This document shows positions 17,601 through 25,894 of a stretch of 64,000 bases of DNA, one piece after another (within the stretch, counting starts at the first letter, position 1; every line of letters begins with the position of its first letter). The notes under the pieces were generated by a model. That model was not told the DNA's origin and did no database searches. It saw only the letters and a list, made by a program, of their open reading frames with translations. Source of the stretch: Candidatus Enterococcus stercoripullorum (GTDB taxonomy: Bacteria; Bacillota; Bacilli; Lactobacillales; Enterococcaceae); assembly GCA_019120335.1 (NCBI GenBank), contig DWVH01000025.1, forward strand, positions 27,876 to 91,875. Direction: 5' to 3'. Both the position numbers and the translations under genes were made by a program.

Positions 17601-19177
17601 AAGAATAACTCTGTACCAATGACCATCTTTTCACGAATCGCATCAATTGGTGGATTGGTGACTTGCGCGAATTGTTGCTTAAAGTACGTAAATAAAGACT
17701 GTGGATTCTTACTTAATACCGCTAATGGTGAGTCAAATCCCATAGAAATAACCGGTTCTTGCCCGTCTTTAGCCATTGGAATAATCACGGTACGAATCAT
17801 TTCATCGGTGTATCCAAAGACTTTCCACATTTGTTGCATGTCACGTTCACTATAGCTTGTCGCAGTTTGTTTAACGGGGGCAATTTTGTCTAAAGTTAAC
17901 GTATTTTTCGCAATCCATTTTTCATAAGGATGTTGGCTCGCATAATGGGCTTTGACTTCTGCTGAATGCATGATTTTGCCAGTTCTAGTATCCACTAAGA
18001 AGAAGTTTGCTGGTCCTAATACGCCTTTTTCAATCACGGTACTTGGCTCAAGGTCAACCACACCAGATTCAGAAGCTACGACCACTAACCCATCTTTGGT
18101 AATCGAATATCTTGAAGGGCGCAATCCATTACGGTCAAGGGCAGCTCCTACTAATTGACCATCAGTAAAACATAAAGCAGCCGGTCCATCCCATGGTGCC
18201 ATAAAACTTGCATTATATTCATTGAAAGCTGTTTGGCTGGCAGATAAATTGGCTTCTTTAGACCAAGCCTCAGGGACCATCATCATTAACGCATGGGCCA
18301 TATCACGACCATTACGATAAAGGTATTCCATACAGTTTTCTAATTTCGCAGAGTCAGAATTTTCTTCATCATAGACTTCAATTTGATGAGAGTGCATCCA
18401 GTTTTCTGCACCACGTAAGGTATTAATTTCACCATTGTGGGCTAAAAAGCGGAAAGGTTGCGCACGATTCCAACTAGGGAAAGTATTGGTTGAAAAGCGT
18501 GAGTGGGTTAAGGCAATACTTGTTTCCATCGCTTCATCTTGTAAATCTAGATAGAATAGACGCACTTGATAAGCATGCAGCATCCCCTTATAACAAATCG
18601 TCTGACTCGATAACGTACAAATCGTCAAATCACTTGCTAGATATGTTTTTTCTAATTTGCGACGAAGCAAGAATAATTGATCTTCAAATGCTCTTCCTGC
18701 CTTCGTATCCACTGGTTTTTCAATAAAAATTTGGACAAAACTTGGCATCACTTTTTGAGCACCAGGTCCACAGTTTGAAAAAGCATATGGGACATCTCTT
18801 TGCCATAAGACATGATAGCCTGCTTGTTCAATATCATTGACAATCGCCTGTTGTAAAGTCGCTTTTTGCTCGGCTTCTTTTGGTAAAAATAGCATGGCCA
18901 CCGCATAATCATCTTTTGGTGGTAATTGTACGCCTGCTTCTTGTGCTTTTTTCTGGAAGAAACTATCAGGCATGGCCATTAAAATCCCTGCCCCGTCACC
19001 CGTATCAGGCTCCGCACCAGTTCCCCCACGGTGATTCATTCTTTCTAACATGGTTAATGCATAGTCGACTAGTTGGTGACTTGCTTTGCCATCTTTTTGC
19101 GCGATAAATCCCATCCCACAAGCATCTTTTTCAAATGAAGGATCATACATTAATTTTGATTTTTCAGCTGTCGTCAT
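14684..19177 (-). CDS. gltB: Glutamate synthase large (alpha) subunit GltB
   Basis: Catalytic subunit of NADPH glutamate synthase, in the cytoplasm. 1497 residues, normal length. Domains in order: N-terminal Ntn amidotransferase with Cys20 (DACGMGFIAQ), which becomes the N-terminal nucleophile after removal of 19 residues; central domain; FMN-binding barrel (VISGYDGGTGASPRNS near 1010) with the 3Fe-4S cysteines in CSLNTCPVG near 1105-1113; C-terminal beta-helix GXGXG domain. Ammonia released from glutamine tunnels to the FMN site to aminate 2-oxoglutarate. Ribosome site GGAAGGTG 6 bases before the ATG. Its promoter lies near a Fur-like box. Many Lactobacillales lack this enzyme, so its presence implies some capacity for ammonium assimilation. 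Confidence 0.97.
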   Translation of the reverse strand: MTTAEKSKLMYDPSFEKDACGMGFIAQKDGKASHQLVDYALTMLERMNHRGGTGAEPDTGDGAGILMAMPDSFFQKKAQEAGVQLPPKDDYAVAMLFLPKEAEQKATLQQAIVNDIEQAGYHVLWQRDVPYAFSNCGPGAQKVMPSFVQIFIEKPVDTKAGRAFEDQLFLLRRKLEKTYLASDLTICTLSSQTICYKGMLHAYQVRLFYLDLQDEAMETSIALTHSRFSTNTFPSWNRAQPFRFLAHNGEINTLRGAENWMHSHQIEVYDEENSDSAKLENCMEYLYRNGRDMAHALMMMVPEAWSKEANLSASQTAFNEYNASFMAPWDGPAALCFTDGQLVGAALDRNGLRPSRYSITKDGLVVVASESGVVDLEPSTVIEKGVLGPANFFLVDTRTGKIMHSAEVKAHYASQHPYEKWIAKNTLTLDKIAPVKQTATSYSERDMQQMWKVFGYTDEMIRTVIIPMAKDGQEPVISMGFDSPLAVLSKNPQSLFTYFKQQFAQVTNPPIDAIREKMVIGTELFLGRDVDVKADIEKNCTKLKVDSPVISTEDFLKIQSLKQKNHRAVTLSTLYDYEPDKRHTLEKALEQLCRESERAIDQGATILILSDRDYQKGKLAMPILLAVSGLHNFLVRQGKAALASIVVDTAEVCEVHHYAMLVGYGAGAIHPYGAYRTLAHLELTDKLENYRHACEKGIIKVMSRMGISTIAGYHGAQLFEAVGLSEKVVNEYFTGTQTRIGGLSLEQIEEEYAKRYELAYGPKANDYLPSGGSFQYKSDGEHHLYNPRTIYNFQKAVRAGDYELFKEYVAQMEAEMAENPTTIRSQWEFKKTRPSISLDEVEPAERIVKRFKVGAMSYGSLSEEAHKCLAEAMNRIGGKSNSGEGGENRNRFKVQADGRNFNSRIKQVASGRFGVNAEYLMSADEIQIKMAQGAKPGEGGQLPAKKVFPWVAEIRGSTPGVMLISPPPHHDIYSIEDLAQLIYDLKTINPYAKINVKLVSSTGVGTIATGVVKAGADVVVISGYDGGTGASPRNSVRDAGLPWEMGLAEAHQTLSMNHLRQRMTLETDGKLMTGRDIAIAALLGAEEFSFASLALVSIGCVMMRVCSLNTCPVGVATQNPALRKFFAGKPEHVINMMMFLAENLREVMAELGFKTVDEMVGHGENLQARFVAKGKAKSLDHSRMIGHEIGIERKVVDPFYEKRQWKDLDSFAKGAIEAKQAVTVSQSINNVNRSVGTRMAGWIAERFGNYEVDPGLIKYEYTGIAGQSFGAFLTQGMELKLIGEANDYVAKGLSGGRMIIVPPKDAAYDIEHSPIVGNVACFGANRGEAFFRGLAGERFCVRNSGAHVVVEGCGDHGCEYMTGGVAVILGKTGRNFGAGMSGGVAYVYDPEQTFSQRCNLEMVDLYPVGQTTGDEVLKELIEKHLMYTDSVKAAEILSDWENQQQFFVKVYPHEYHRMVDATQELAQTGLTGEELVNQAFEKVVGPQLSIPQAQGKG

Positions 19178-19271
19178 TGATTACACCTTCCTTTTTTGAT
19201 CTAAACCTACCAACAATCAACTTTCTCATTTATTATTAATTTTTAATGAGTTCATTTAATAATATTGTTAT

Positions 19272-19300
19272 ATTTTACATAAATTTTTAGAAAATTCCAA
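19272..19300 (-). promoter_or_regulatory. Predicted gltB promoter
   Basis: Minus-strand -35 TTGGAA (19295-19300), 17-bp spacer, -10 TAAAAT (19272-19277), giving a leader of about 85-90 nt. Confidence 0.6.
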
Positions 19301-19320
19301 CATATTTTCACTGTTTTCAT

Positions 19321-19335
19321 TGAGAATCGTTATCA
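19321..19335. promoter_or_regulatory. Fur-like box upstream of gltB
   Basis: TGAGAATCGTTATCA matches the 7-1-7 Fur consensus TGATAATNATTATCA at 12 of 14 fixed positions. Its centre is about 63 bases upstream of the expected gltB start, between the ileS terminator and the gltB -35. That position fits activation or an upstream repressor site better than simple promoter blocking. Other Fur-family proteins (PerR, Zur) have different consensus flanks. Confidence 0.5.
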
Positions 19336-19382
19336 ATAGACTAATAACCAACAAAATACTCGCTGTTCATTCACATTCTTAC

Positions 19383-19436
19383 AAAAAAAGAGGAAAGCAC
19401 CTACCAGCTTTCATCGACTGGTCGGCGATTTCCTCT
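19383..19436 (-). terminator. Terminator of ileS
   Basis: Outer stem AGAGGAAA (19389-19396) with TTTCCTCT (19429-19436), inner ACCAG/CTGGT stem, followed on the minus strand by a run of seven T. Confidence 0.88.
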
Positions 19437-19459
19437 AAAAAACTTAGTTATGATTATTT

Positions 19460-22255
19460 TTATTCAAAGCCTACTTTTGCTTCTTCAGGAAATTCTGATT
19501 CAATCACTTCTGCACAGTGTTCACAAACATGTTCTAGGTGTTCGTGGTCACTTAATTTAGCTTTGACTTGACGACAACGATCACATACATGACCTTCTGC
19601 GCGTTCTACTAAGATAGCAGCATCTTCAAATTTTTGAGCAGCTTCAGGCGCACTTGCTGGACCTTCTTTACTTACAGTAAAGAAGTCTGGTGAAATGATT
19701 AATAACTGTGGTAAGTTTGCATTTAAAGCAGTTAATAAAGTACGAACTTGTTCATTTGGATAAACCGTTACTTTCGCTTCCATTGATTTACCAATTAATT
19801 TTTCATTACGCGCAACTTCTAAAGCTTTCAATACATCATCTCTAAAGTCCATGAAGGCTTTCCACATATCAAGTAATTCTTCTTGATTCACAAAAGTTTC
19901 AACTTCAGGGAATTCGGCTAATTGTACATATTCTTCCTCTTCTTTTAGGTAGCTCCAGATTTCTTCAGCCGTATGTGGGATAATTGGCGTTAATAATTTC
20001 GTCAAGGCCACAGCAGTATCATAGAAGACAGTTTGCATGCAGCGACGTTCATGATTATCAGCCGCTTCGATATAGACCACATCTTTGGCAAAGTCTAAGT
20101 AGAATGAAGAAAGGTCAACCGTTAAGAAGTTAACAACTGTACGATAGATGTGTAAGAAGTTGTATTTGTCATAACCTTCTTTTCTGATTTGCTCGATGGT
20201 TTGATTTAAACGAACCATCATGTATTTATCTACTGAGCGTAAATCTTCATAAGCCACACGATTTACTTCTGGATCAAAGTCAGTCGTATTAGCTAATAAG
20301 AAACGCATGGTGTTACGGATTTTACGATAAACTTCAGATACTTGTGCTAAGATATCCATTGACACACGTACATCGGATTCATAGTCCACACTACTTACCC
20401 ATAGACGTAAGATATCAGCACCCATTTGTTTAATGACTGTTTCAGGAACAATCGTATTTCCTAATGATTTACTCATCTTGCGTCCTTCACCATCTAAGGT
20501 AAATCCTTGAGATAATACTGCTTTATAAGGCGCAACCCCATTAATGGCCACACTTGTTGTAATACTTGAGTTGAACCAACCACGGTATTGGTCAGAACCT
20601 TCTAAGTACATATCAGCTGGGAATTTCAATTCAGGACGATTACGTAACACACCTTCATGTGAAGAACCTGAGTCAAACCATACGTCCATGATATCTGTTT
20701 CTTTTGTGAAGATACCATTTGGTGAACCTGGGTGCGTGAAGCCTTCTGGTAATAAATCTTTAGCTTCACGTTCAAACCAAACATTTGAACCATATTCAGC
20801 AAATAATTCAGCAACATGTTCGATGGTTTCATGAGTAAGGATTGCTTCACCATTTTCTGCATAGAATACAGGTAATGGTACACCCCAAGCACGTTGACGA
20901 GAGATTACCCAGTCGCCACGGTCACGAATCATGTTATACAGACGAGTTTTACCCCATGGGATAATCCAATCGACCTTTTCCACTTCATCAAGGATATCTT
21001 GACGGAATTTATCGATAGAAGCAAACCATTGAGGCGTTGCACGATAAATAACAGGTTTCTTCGTACGCCAGTCATGTGGATAGCTATGGGTGAAGAAATC
21101 AAGTTTTAATAAAGATCCATTTTCTTCCAGCATCTTCGTTACAATTGGATTAGCTTTGTCATAGAACATACCTTCAAAACCAGGCGCTTCAGCTGTGTAG
21201 CAACCACGGCTATCTAATGGAGAAAGCACATCTAAGCCATATTTCTTACCAACAATATAGTCTTCTTCCCCGTGTCCTGGAGCAGTATGAACTAAACCAG
21301 TACCGGCATCTAAAGTAACATGATCACCTAACATTAATAATGAAGTACGATCATAGAAAGGATGTTGTGCCGTCATTAAATCAAGGACTTCCCCTTTGAA
21401 TTCTTGTAAGACTTCAACATTTTCCCAACCAATTTCTTTAGTTACAGTTTCTAATAGGTCTTTAGCAACGACAAATTTGCGACCGTCTGCTTTGATTTGT
21501 ACATAGTCAAAATCAGGATTAGCAGAGATACCTAAGTTAGCAGGCAAGGTCCATGGCGTAGTGGTCCAGATAATGAATGAAGTATCAGTATCTAATAAAT
21601 CTTTTCCATCTACCACTTTGAAAGCAACGTAAATAGATGGTGATTTCACATCATGATATTCGATTTCGGCTTCAGCTAGTGAAGATTCACTTGATGGTGA
21701 CCAGTAAATTGGTTTCAAACCTTTGTAGATATAGCCTTTTTCAGCCATTTTACCAAATACTCGAATTTGAGCTGCTTCATAGTCAGGTGTTAAAGTCACA
21801 TATGGATGTTGCCAATCACCAGAAACCCCTAAACGTTTGAAGTCGGCACGTTGTTTATCTACTTGAGATAACGCGTAATCATGACAAAGTTTGCGGTATG
21901 CCACGATATCCATTTCTTTACGTTTGACGCCTTGTTTTGCTAAAACTTGTTCGATTGGTAGACCATGTGTATCCCAACCAGGTACAAAAGGTGAACGGAA
22001 GCCTGACATAGACTTGCTGCGGATAATAATATCTTTACTAATTTTATTTAAAGAATGTCCTAAATGAATGTTCCCGTTCGCATATGGAGGACCATCATGT
22101 AGAACAAAGCTTGGTTTGCCTTCATTTAATTTTTGACGTTGACCGTATAAATCTTTTTCGTCCCATTCCTTTTGCCATTCGCCTTCACGGTTTGGCAAGT
22201 TCCCACGCATTGGAAAACCAGTTTTTCCAAGATGGAGTGTTTCTTTCAATTTCAT
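19460..22255 (-). CDS. ileS: Isoleucyl-tRNA synthetase
   Basis: Charges tRNA-Ile with isoleucine. 931 residues, bacterial type: class I signature HLGH at 64-67, CP1 editing domain with [11 protein letters not shown] near 230, KMSKS near 595 ([11 protein letters not shown]), anticodon-binding domain, and a C-terminal zinc finger with four cysteines (CDRC and CEHC near 891-912). The ATG at 22255 has a GGGGAGA site upstream. Expression is under a T-box riboswitch at 22.5-22.74 kb with a long extra leader. It closes the division cluster downstream of divIVA, as in many Firmicutes. The zinc-finger form and the absence of eukaryote-like features indicate the mupirocin-sensitive class, though that is a family-level inference. 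Confidence 0.97.
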   Translation of the reverse strand: MKLKETLHLGKTGFPMRGNLPNREGEWQKEWDEKDLYGQRQKLNEGKPSFVLHDGPPYANGNIHLGHSLNKISKDIIIRSKSMSGFRSPFVPGWDTHGLPIEQVLAKQGVKRKEMDIVAYRKLCHDYALSQVDKQRADFKRLGVSGDWQHPYVTLTPDYEAAQIRVFGKMAEKGYIYKGLKPIYWSPSSESSLAEAEIEYHDVKSPSIYVAFKVVDGKDLLDTDTSFIIWTTTPWTLPANLGISANPDFDYVQIKADGRKFVVAKDLLETVTKEIGWENVEVLQEFKGEVLDLMTAQHPFYDRTSLLMLGDHVTLDAGTGLVHTAPGHGEEDYIVGKKYGLDVLSPLDSRGCYTAEAPGFEGMFYDKANPIVTKMLEENGSLLKLDFFTHSYPHDWRTKKPVIYRATPQWFASIDKFRQDILDEVEKVDWIIPWGKTRLYNMIRDRGDWVISRQRAWGVPLPVFYAENGEAILTHETIEHVAELFAEYGSNVWFEREAKDLLPEGFTHPGSPNGIFTKETDIMDVWFDSGSSHEGVLRNRPELKFPADMYLEGSDQYRGWFNSSITTSVAINGVAPYKAVLSQGFTLDGEGRKMSKSLGNTIVPETVIKQMGADILRLWVSSVDYESDVRVSMDILAQVSEVYRKIRNTMRFLLANTTDFDPEVNRVAYEDLRSVDKYMMVRLNQTIEQIRKEGYDKYNFLHIYRTVVNFLTVDLSSFYLDFAKDVVYIEAADNHERRCMQTVFYDTAVALTKLLTPIIPHTAEEIWSYLKEEEEYVQLAEFPEVETFVNQEELLDMWKAFMDFRDDVLKALEVARNEKLIGKSMEAKVTVYPNEQVRTLLTALNANLPQLLIISPDFFTVSKEGPASAPEAAQKFEDAAILVERAEGHVCDRCRQVKAKLSDHEHLEHVCEHCAEVIESEFPEEAKVGFE

Positions 22256-22499
22256 TTATCTTGTCTCCCCTTTTAATTATTAAAAATCATCTAAAAAAAA
22301 TAATTCAGTGGACCAATCAAGTCGCTTCACATCCATATTTAATCTGTGTTCACCGGCTCACATCCTTAATCATCGGCGTTCAACAGCTAGACATTGTGAA
22401 ATTCGCCCTCCCGCTTGAGAAAATCTCCTTTCATCCGATTTTCTCAGCGGTAGGTAAGCACACGAATTTCTTCATGTCTGACCAGCTGTTTCACGTCCT
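22256..22499 (-). other. Extra ileS leader after the T-box, holding a long nested hairpin
   Basis: Between the T-box terminator and the ileS start lie 244 bases without a supported gene. They contain an interrupted inverted repeat at 22382-22490 (listed separately). The rest is AT-rich near the start codon with a ribosome site. Confidence 0.6.
22382..22490. repeat. 109-bp nested imperfect palindrome in the ileS leader
   Basis: Three nested arms: AACAGCTAGACAT (22382-22394) with 22474-22490 (four extra bases); GAAATTCG (22398-22405) with CGAATTTC (22463-22470); CCGCTTGAGAAAATC (22411-22425) with GATTTTCTCAGCGG (22437-22450, one base shorter). No T-run follows on either strand. It could be a small dispersed repeat element or a second regulatory structure. 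Confidence 0.7.
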
Positions 22500-22740
22500 A
22501 AAAAAAGTCCCTATGCTAATTCAGCATAGGGACGAACGAAATCGTGGTACCACCCAAAATTTAAAGATATACATCTTCCTTTTGACATCGATAGCGAGAT
22601 GAGCCGTCTATCCTTACTTACCATATACGATGGGTTCGGGATAGTAAACTTAGGATGATCTGCATTATTTCAGGGTTTACCGGTCTTTCACTCTCACCGA
22701 CTCGCTATGAAAAATAAAATAATGCTTTCTGTTCCACTAA
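22500..22740 (-). ncRNA. T-box riboswitch of ileS (isoleucine)
   Basis: Minus-strand leader with the T-box sequence GGGTGGTACCACG (22543-22555), which binds the CCA end of uncharged tRNA, just before a strong terminator: GTCCCTATGCT (22507-22517) with 22523-22533 and a T-run at 22500-22506. Upstream, Stem I contains the conserved AG-rich region around 22690-22710 and an ATCATC at 22654-22659, either triplet of which can be the Ile specifier codon. Uncharged tRNA-Ile should disrupt the terminator and switch on ileS. Confidence 0.95.
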
Positions 22741-22743
22741 CAT

Positions 22744-23418
22744 TTATTCAGTTAAAGATGATTCAGTTTCATCGTCTTCTTGATTAGAAACTTCTAATTG
22801 TGAGTTTACTTCAAGATCTACCTCGTTGTCAAGTGTTTGTTCTAAAACTTCTTTCAAAACAGTAGATGAATCTGGCACATAAGTTGAAAATGGTGCTAAA
22901 ATATCATCCCATTCTGGACTTTTTACTTCTTGTAATTGGGTTTCAATCTTCAGTAATAAGCTATTGTAAAAGACGCGTGTTTTCTTCTTCAAATCGTTGG
23001 TTTCTAGAACTAATTGACGCGCATTTTGAGTGGCATCTGAAAGAATTTCTTTTGCTTTATCTTCTGCCGCTTGTGTAATTTGGAAAGCACGTTTTTCCGC
23101 ATCTGCAACCAATTCATTGGCTTTATTTTGTGCAGAAGTTACTAACACTTCAGATTCTTTGGTAGCACTTGATTTCACCTTATCTGCTGTATCTTGTGCC
23201 ACAATGATAGATTGATTTAACGCATCTTTTAATTCGTTAAAATAAGCTAATTTTTCTTCCGCATGCTTTAAAGATTTTTCTAGCTCACGATTTTTTTGCA
23301 CAGCAATTTCATAATCACGCGCTACTAAGTCTAAAAAGTCTAATACCTCATCACGATCAAAGCCGCGCATCTTATTTGAAAATACTTTATTTTGAATATC
23401 TAATGGAGTTAAAGCCAT
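22744..23418 (-). CDS. divIVA: Cell division initiation protein DivIVA
   Basis: Peripheral membrane coiled-coil protein that marks strongly curved membrane at septa and poles. 224 residues. N-terminal lipid-binding domain MALTPLDIQNKVFSNKMRG followed by FDRDEVLDFLDLV, then heptad-rich coiled coil (residues 30-160), and an acidic C-terminal tail. The frame extends 34 codons upstream into ylmH, but the ATG at 23418 gives the exact family N-terminus and has a GAGGTGATT ribosome site. Last gene of the ftsA-ftsZ-ylmE-sepF-yggT-ylmH-divIVA run, followed by the ileS T-box. Confidence 0.95.
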   Translation of the reverse strand: MALTPLDIQNKVFSNKMRGFDRDEVLDFLDLVARDYEIAVQKNRELEKSLKHAEEKLAYFNELKDALNQSIIVAQDTADKVKSSATKESEVLVTSAQNKANELVADAEKRAFQITQAAEDKAKEILSDATQNARQLVLETNDLKKKTRVFYNSLLLKIETQLQEVKSPEWDDILAPFSTYVPDSSTVLKEVLEQTLDNEVDLEVNSQLEVSNQEDDETESSLTE

Positions 23419-23437
23419 GGCAATCACCTCATAAAAT

Positions 23438-24220
23438 TTATTTACGTAACACACCCAATGATAAACGAATTTTTTCTTTCTTAGTCGTCCCTTCAATCGC
23501 ACGAATCTGCAGGCGACCAAATCCTCTTATTGATACAATATCTAATAAATCCAAAACAAAATCTGCTCTTTGCAATTCCATCCAATTTAACTTAACCTTA
23601 TTGGCTTCGATGAGTTGTTTTGAACGTTGACGCGAGATATTAAAGACATTGGATATCACCACATCTACCCGCAAAGAGCTCACAATTGCCTGCTCTAAGG
23701 TCCAATCATCTTTTGGAATGATTAATTCTGTATAGTTGGCTTGCTCTAAACGCACCGAGATTTTGCCGATTTTTTCTACCTGAGTCTGCACATAATGGCT
23801 AATTTCTTTAGACATTAAGACTTGCCAATTTTCGCCATCAGAGATAATATCTCCGAAAGATTGACGCTTTAACCCAGTAGATAATAAAGTCCCTAGAATC
23901 TTACTATGACTTAATTGTGCAAATTTTTTAGGATATTGAATGGTAAATAGGGCAATTTCAAAATCCTCTTGTGTCGGCATATAATAATCTGGATAAATCA
24001 AACAACGTGTACGCTCGCTTGATTCATAGCCACCATAAAAACGAAAACCTAAATTAGAATTTTGACGAATTAATGTCTCTAAAATATAGGCTTGTCTTGG
24101 ATCTAAAAAGTCAGTTAGAACTGGCGCATATTGCATTTCCACTTTTTCTAACCATTCTTCTACAGTGTCAATAAAAGGGCGCTCATCTTCCCGAAAATGT
24201 TGATACACATTTGCGTTCAA
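23438..24220 (-). CDS. ylmH: YlmH, S4-domain RNA-binding protein
   Basis: About 260 residues. The N-terminus NVYQHFREDERPFIDTVEEW and C-terminal S4 RNA-binding domain (residues ~180-245, VDVVISNVFNISRQRSKQLI) match YlmH, a division-cluster protein with a ribosome-linked quality-control function in Bacillus. The frame opens at a GTG at 24229, but AAGGGGG lies directly on it; the TTG at 24220 is 8 bases from that site and gives MNANVYQHF, which fits the family N-terminus. Lies between yggT and divIVA, short spacers on both sides. Confidence 0.93.
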   Translation of the reverse strand: MNANVYQHFREDERPFIDTVEEWLEKVEMQYAPVLTDFLDPRQAYILETLIRQNSNLGFRFYGGYESSERTRCLIYPDYYMPTQEDFEIALFTIQYPKKFAQLSHSKILGTLLSTGLKRQSFGDIISDGENWQVLMSKEISHYVQTQVEKIGKISVRLEQANYTELIIPKDDWTLEQAIVSSLRVDVVISNVFNISRQRSKQLIEANKVKLNWMELQRADFVLDLLDIVSIRGFGRLQIRAIEGTTKKEKIRLSLGVLRK

Positions 24221-24238
24221 AAAAGCCACCCCCTTAAA

Positions 24239-24475
24239 TTAATATACAAAAAATAGTAAAATACGAATCAATGCCTGACTAGCTAATTGTAAAACTAGTA
24301 CTGCAAAAAGAATCGTAAAGTCGACCGGTCCGAATTGTAATTTCACCCGATCAAAGATACTTAAATATGGCTCACAAATCTTACTTAGAAGTTGGCCAAA
24401 TTTACTTTGGTATCCACCAGGGAACCAAGATAATAATGCATAGATAACAAGTAATGTCGTATAAAGATAGACCAC
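24239..24475 (-). CDS. yggT: YggT-family membrane protein (YlmG), start uncertain
   Basis: Small membrane protein of the YggT/YlmG family, two predicted membrane segments joined by the SWFPGGYQSKFGQLLSKICEPYLS-type loop (key residues SWFPGG and EPYL). With the first conventional start, a GTG at 24475, it has 78 residues and no ribosome site, and loses the front of TM1. The frame stays open upstream to a TAG at 24523, and reading from an ATC at 24508 would add 11 residues (ILFLLIKLIGD) and give 89, the usual family length; an AGGAGG lies exactly 8 bases before that ATC. No ATG, GTG or TTG exists in frame between. Position between sepF and ylmH is standard. Function in Gram-positives is poorly defined. 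Confidence 0.88.
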   Translation of the reverse strand: MVYLYTTLLVIYALLSWFPGGYQSKFGQLLSKICEPYLSIFDRVKLQFGPVDFTILFAVLVLQLASQALIRILLFFVY

Positions 24476-24554
24476 ATCACCAATTAATTTAATTAATAAA
24501 AATAGGATAGGCTTGTCCTCCTAATCATCGTCAGCAAACACACTGACAAAATAA

Positions 24555-25181
24555 TTATTGAATCTCCAACATATTGGCATCCATTAAAGATTGCGCTGTC
24601 CCATCAATTTCTACTCCTTGTGCCGTACATAAGAAGATTTCATTACCTACACGCTTAATATCACCATTTTCAGCATAAACAGTGCCTGTCAAGAAATCAA
24701 CAATTCTTCTTGCTTGATATTCTTCAATCTGATGGAAATTTACTAAGACAGACTCACCATTCATAATATGCTTGGCAATTTTCATCGCTTCTGAATAAGC
24801 TCTAGGCTCAATAATAATAATCTTATTTGCAGCATGATTTTCTCTTGTACTACGTGGTTTAGTAGAAGATTTATTTGCTCTTGACTGCTGCATAGAAACT
24901 ACATTTTGTGCCTGAGCATGATATTGTCGTGATTGGTTATTATAACGTTCTTCTTGTGATCGTTGCGCTGAATAATCCCGAGACTGATTGGCTACTGAGC
25001 GCTGATAAAACGACTGCCTAGTAGATTGGTGATTTTGAGATGCAGGATTACTGACACGATTAGTCACGCTTGGATGCTCTTCAACTTGTTCTTCATCCTG
25101 ATAATTGTTCGCTTCAGCAGTTTCATCATCAGCCATACCAAAAAAGTTTTTAGCATTTTCCCACATTTCATGCAGATTCAT
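24555..25181 (-). CDS. sepF: Cell division protein SepF
   Basis: Cytoplasmic FtsZ-bundling protein that helps tether the Z ring. 208 residues: N-terminal amphipathic membrane helix MNLHEMWENAKNFFGM, a long Gln/Ser/Arg-rich disordered linker (residues ~30-110), and the C-terminal SepF fold (KIIIIEPRAYSEAMKIAKHI to GVEIDG), which makes rings. The linker is somewhat longer than in Bacillus. ATG with AAAGGAGGATG upstream; 20 bases from ylmE. Confidence 0.95.
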   Translation of the reverse strand: MNLHEMWENAKNFFGMADDETAEANNYQDEEQVEEHPSVTNRVSNPASQNHQSTRQSFYQRSVANQSRDYSAQRSQEERYNNQSRQYHAQAQNVVSMQQSRANKSSTKPRSTRENHAANKIIIIEPRAYSEAMKIAKHIMNGESVLVNFHQIEEYQARRIVDFLTGTVYAENGDIKRVGNEIFLCTAQGVEIDGTAQSLMDANMLEIQ

Positions 25182-25202
25182 GGTTCATCCTCCTTTCACG
25201 TC

Positions 25203-25874
25203 TCACTTAAACAATGCCGTGCCGACTCTAACAAAAGTTGCACCTTCCATCACAGCAATAGGAAAATCATTAGACATCCCCATACTTAAATCATGACAAG
25301 GAGCATAAGATAAAGCCAACTTTTCAATCTCACATTGCTTTTGTTTTAATTTCTTAAAAATATCGTGTTGTTCAGTGACGGTAGAGTCAAAAGGAGCCAT
25401 CGTCATTAAACCGACAACTTGAATTTTATCATGCGCATGAAGCGACAAGATAAAGTCTTCGGTCTCTTCAAGTGTCAATCCATGCTTACTTTCTTCACCA
25501 GAAACATTGACTTCAACAAAACACTTAACGACTTTTTGCGCTCTTTTTTGAATTTCATCAGCCAACTTCAAACTATCTAAGGCATGAAAATAATCTACTT
25601 CATTAATGACATCTTTGACTTTACGTCGTTGCAAATTACCGATATAATGCCAGACAACCTCCGGATGATTAATCGCTTGTTTTTTAGCTAAAAATTTATC
25701 CGCACGATTTTCGGCTAAGTGCAATTGACCTAACGCTATCATCGCTTGGGTTGTCGGGACATCTTCAGTCTTCGTAACAGCTACTAAAGTTACCTCAGAA
25801 CAACTACGTCCAACCTGATCACAAGCATTCTGAATAGATTGTTGTACTTGTTTTAAATTATCAGCTAACATCAT
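25203..25874 (-). CDS. ylmE: YggS/YlmE PLP homeostasis protein
   Basis: PLP-binding single-domain protein of the alanine-racemase-like barrel fold that maintains vitamin B6 balance; no transaminase or racemase activity is known for the family. 223 residues with the PLP lysine in VTLVAVTKTED (Lys at about 35), HYIGNLQRRKV, CFVEVNVSGEESKHG and the C-terminal phosphate site MGMSNDFPIAVMEGATFVR. Two consecutive ATG codons at 25874 and 25871; either fits AAGGAGA. Between ftsZ and sepF, the usual place in Firmicutes. Confidence 0.95.
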   Translation of the reverse strand: MMLADNLKQVQQSIQNACDQVGRSCSEVTLVAVTKTEDVPTTQAMIALGQLHLAENRADKFLAKKQAINHPEVVWHYIGNLQRRKVKDVINEVDYFHALDSLKLADEIQKRAQKVVKCFVEVNVSGEESKHGLTLEETEDFILSLHAHDKIQVVGLMTMAPFDSTVTEQHDIFKKLKQKQCEIEKLALSYAPCHDLSMGMSNDFPIAVMEGATFVRVGTALFK

Positions 25875-25894
25875 GATCAGGTCTCCTTTATTAC

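Noticed and set aside
22084..22602. 172-codon plus-strand frame across the ileS leader
   Set aside because: It runs antisense through the T-box and its terminator, with no ribosome site.
23376..23520. N-terminal extension of DivIVA
   Set aside because: The 34 extra codons overlap ylmH; the ATG at 23418 matches the family start and has a good ribosome site.
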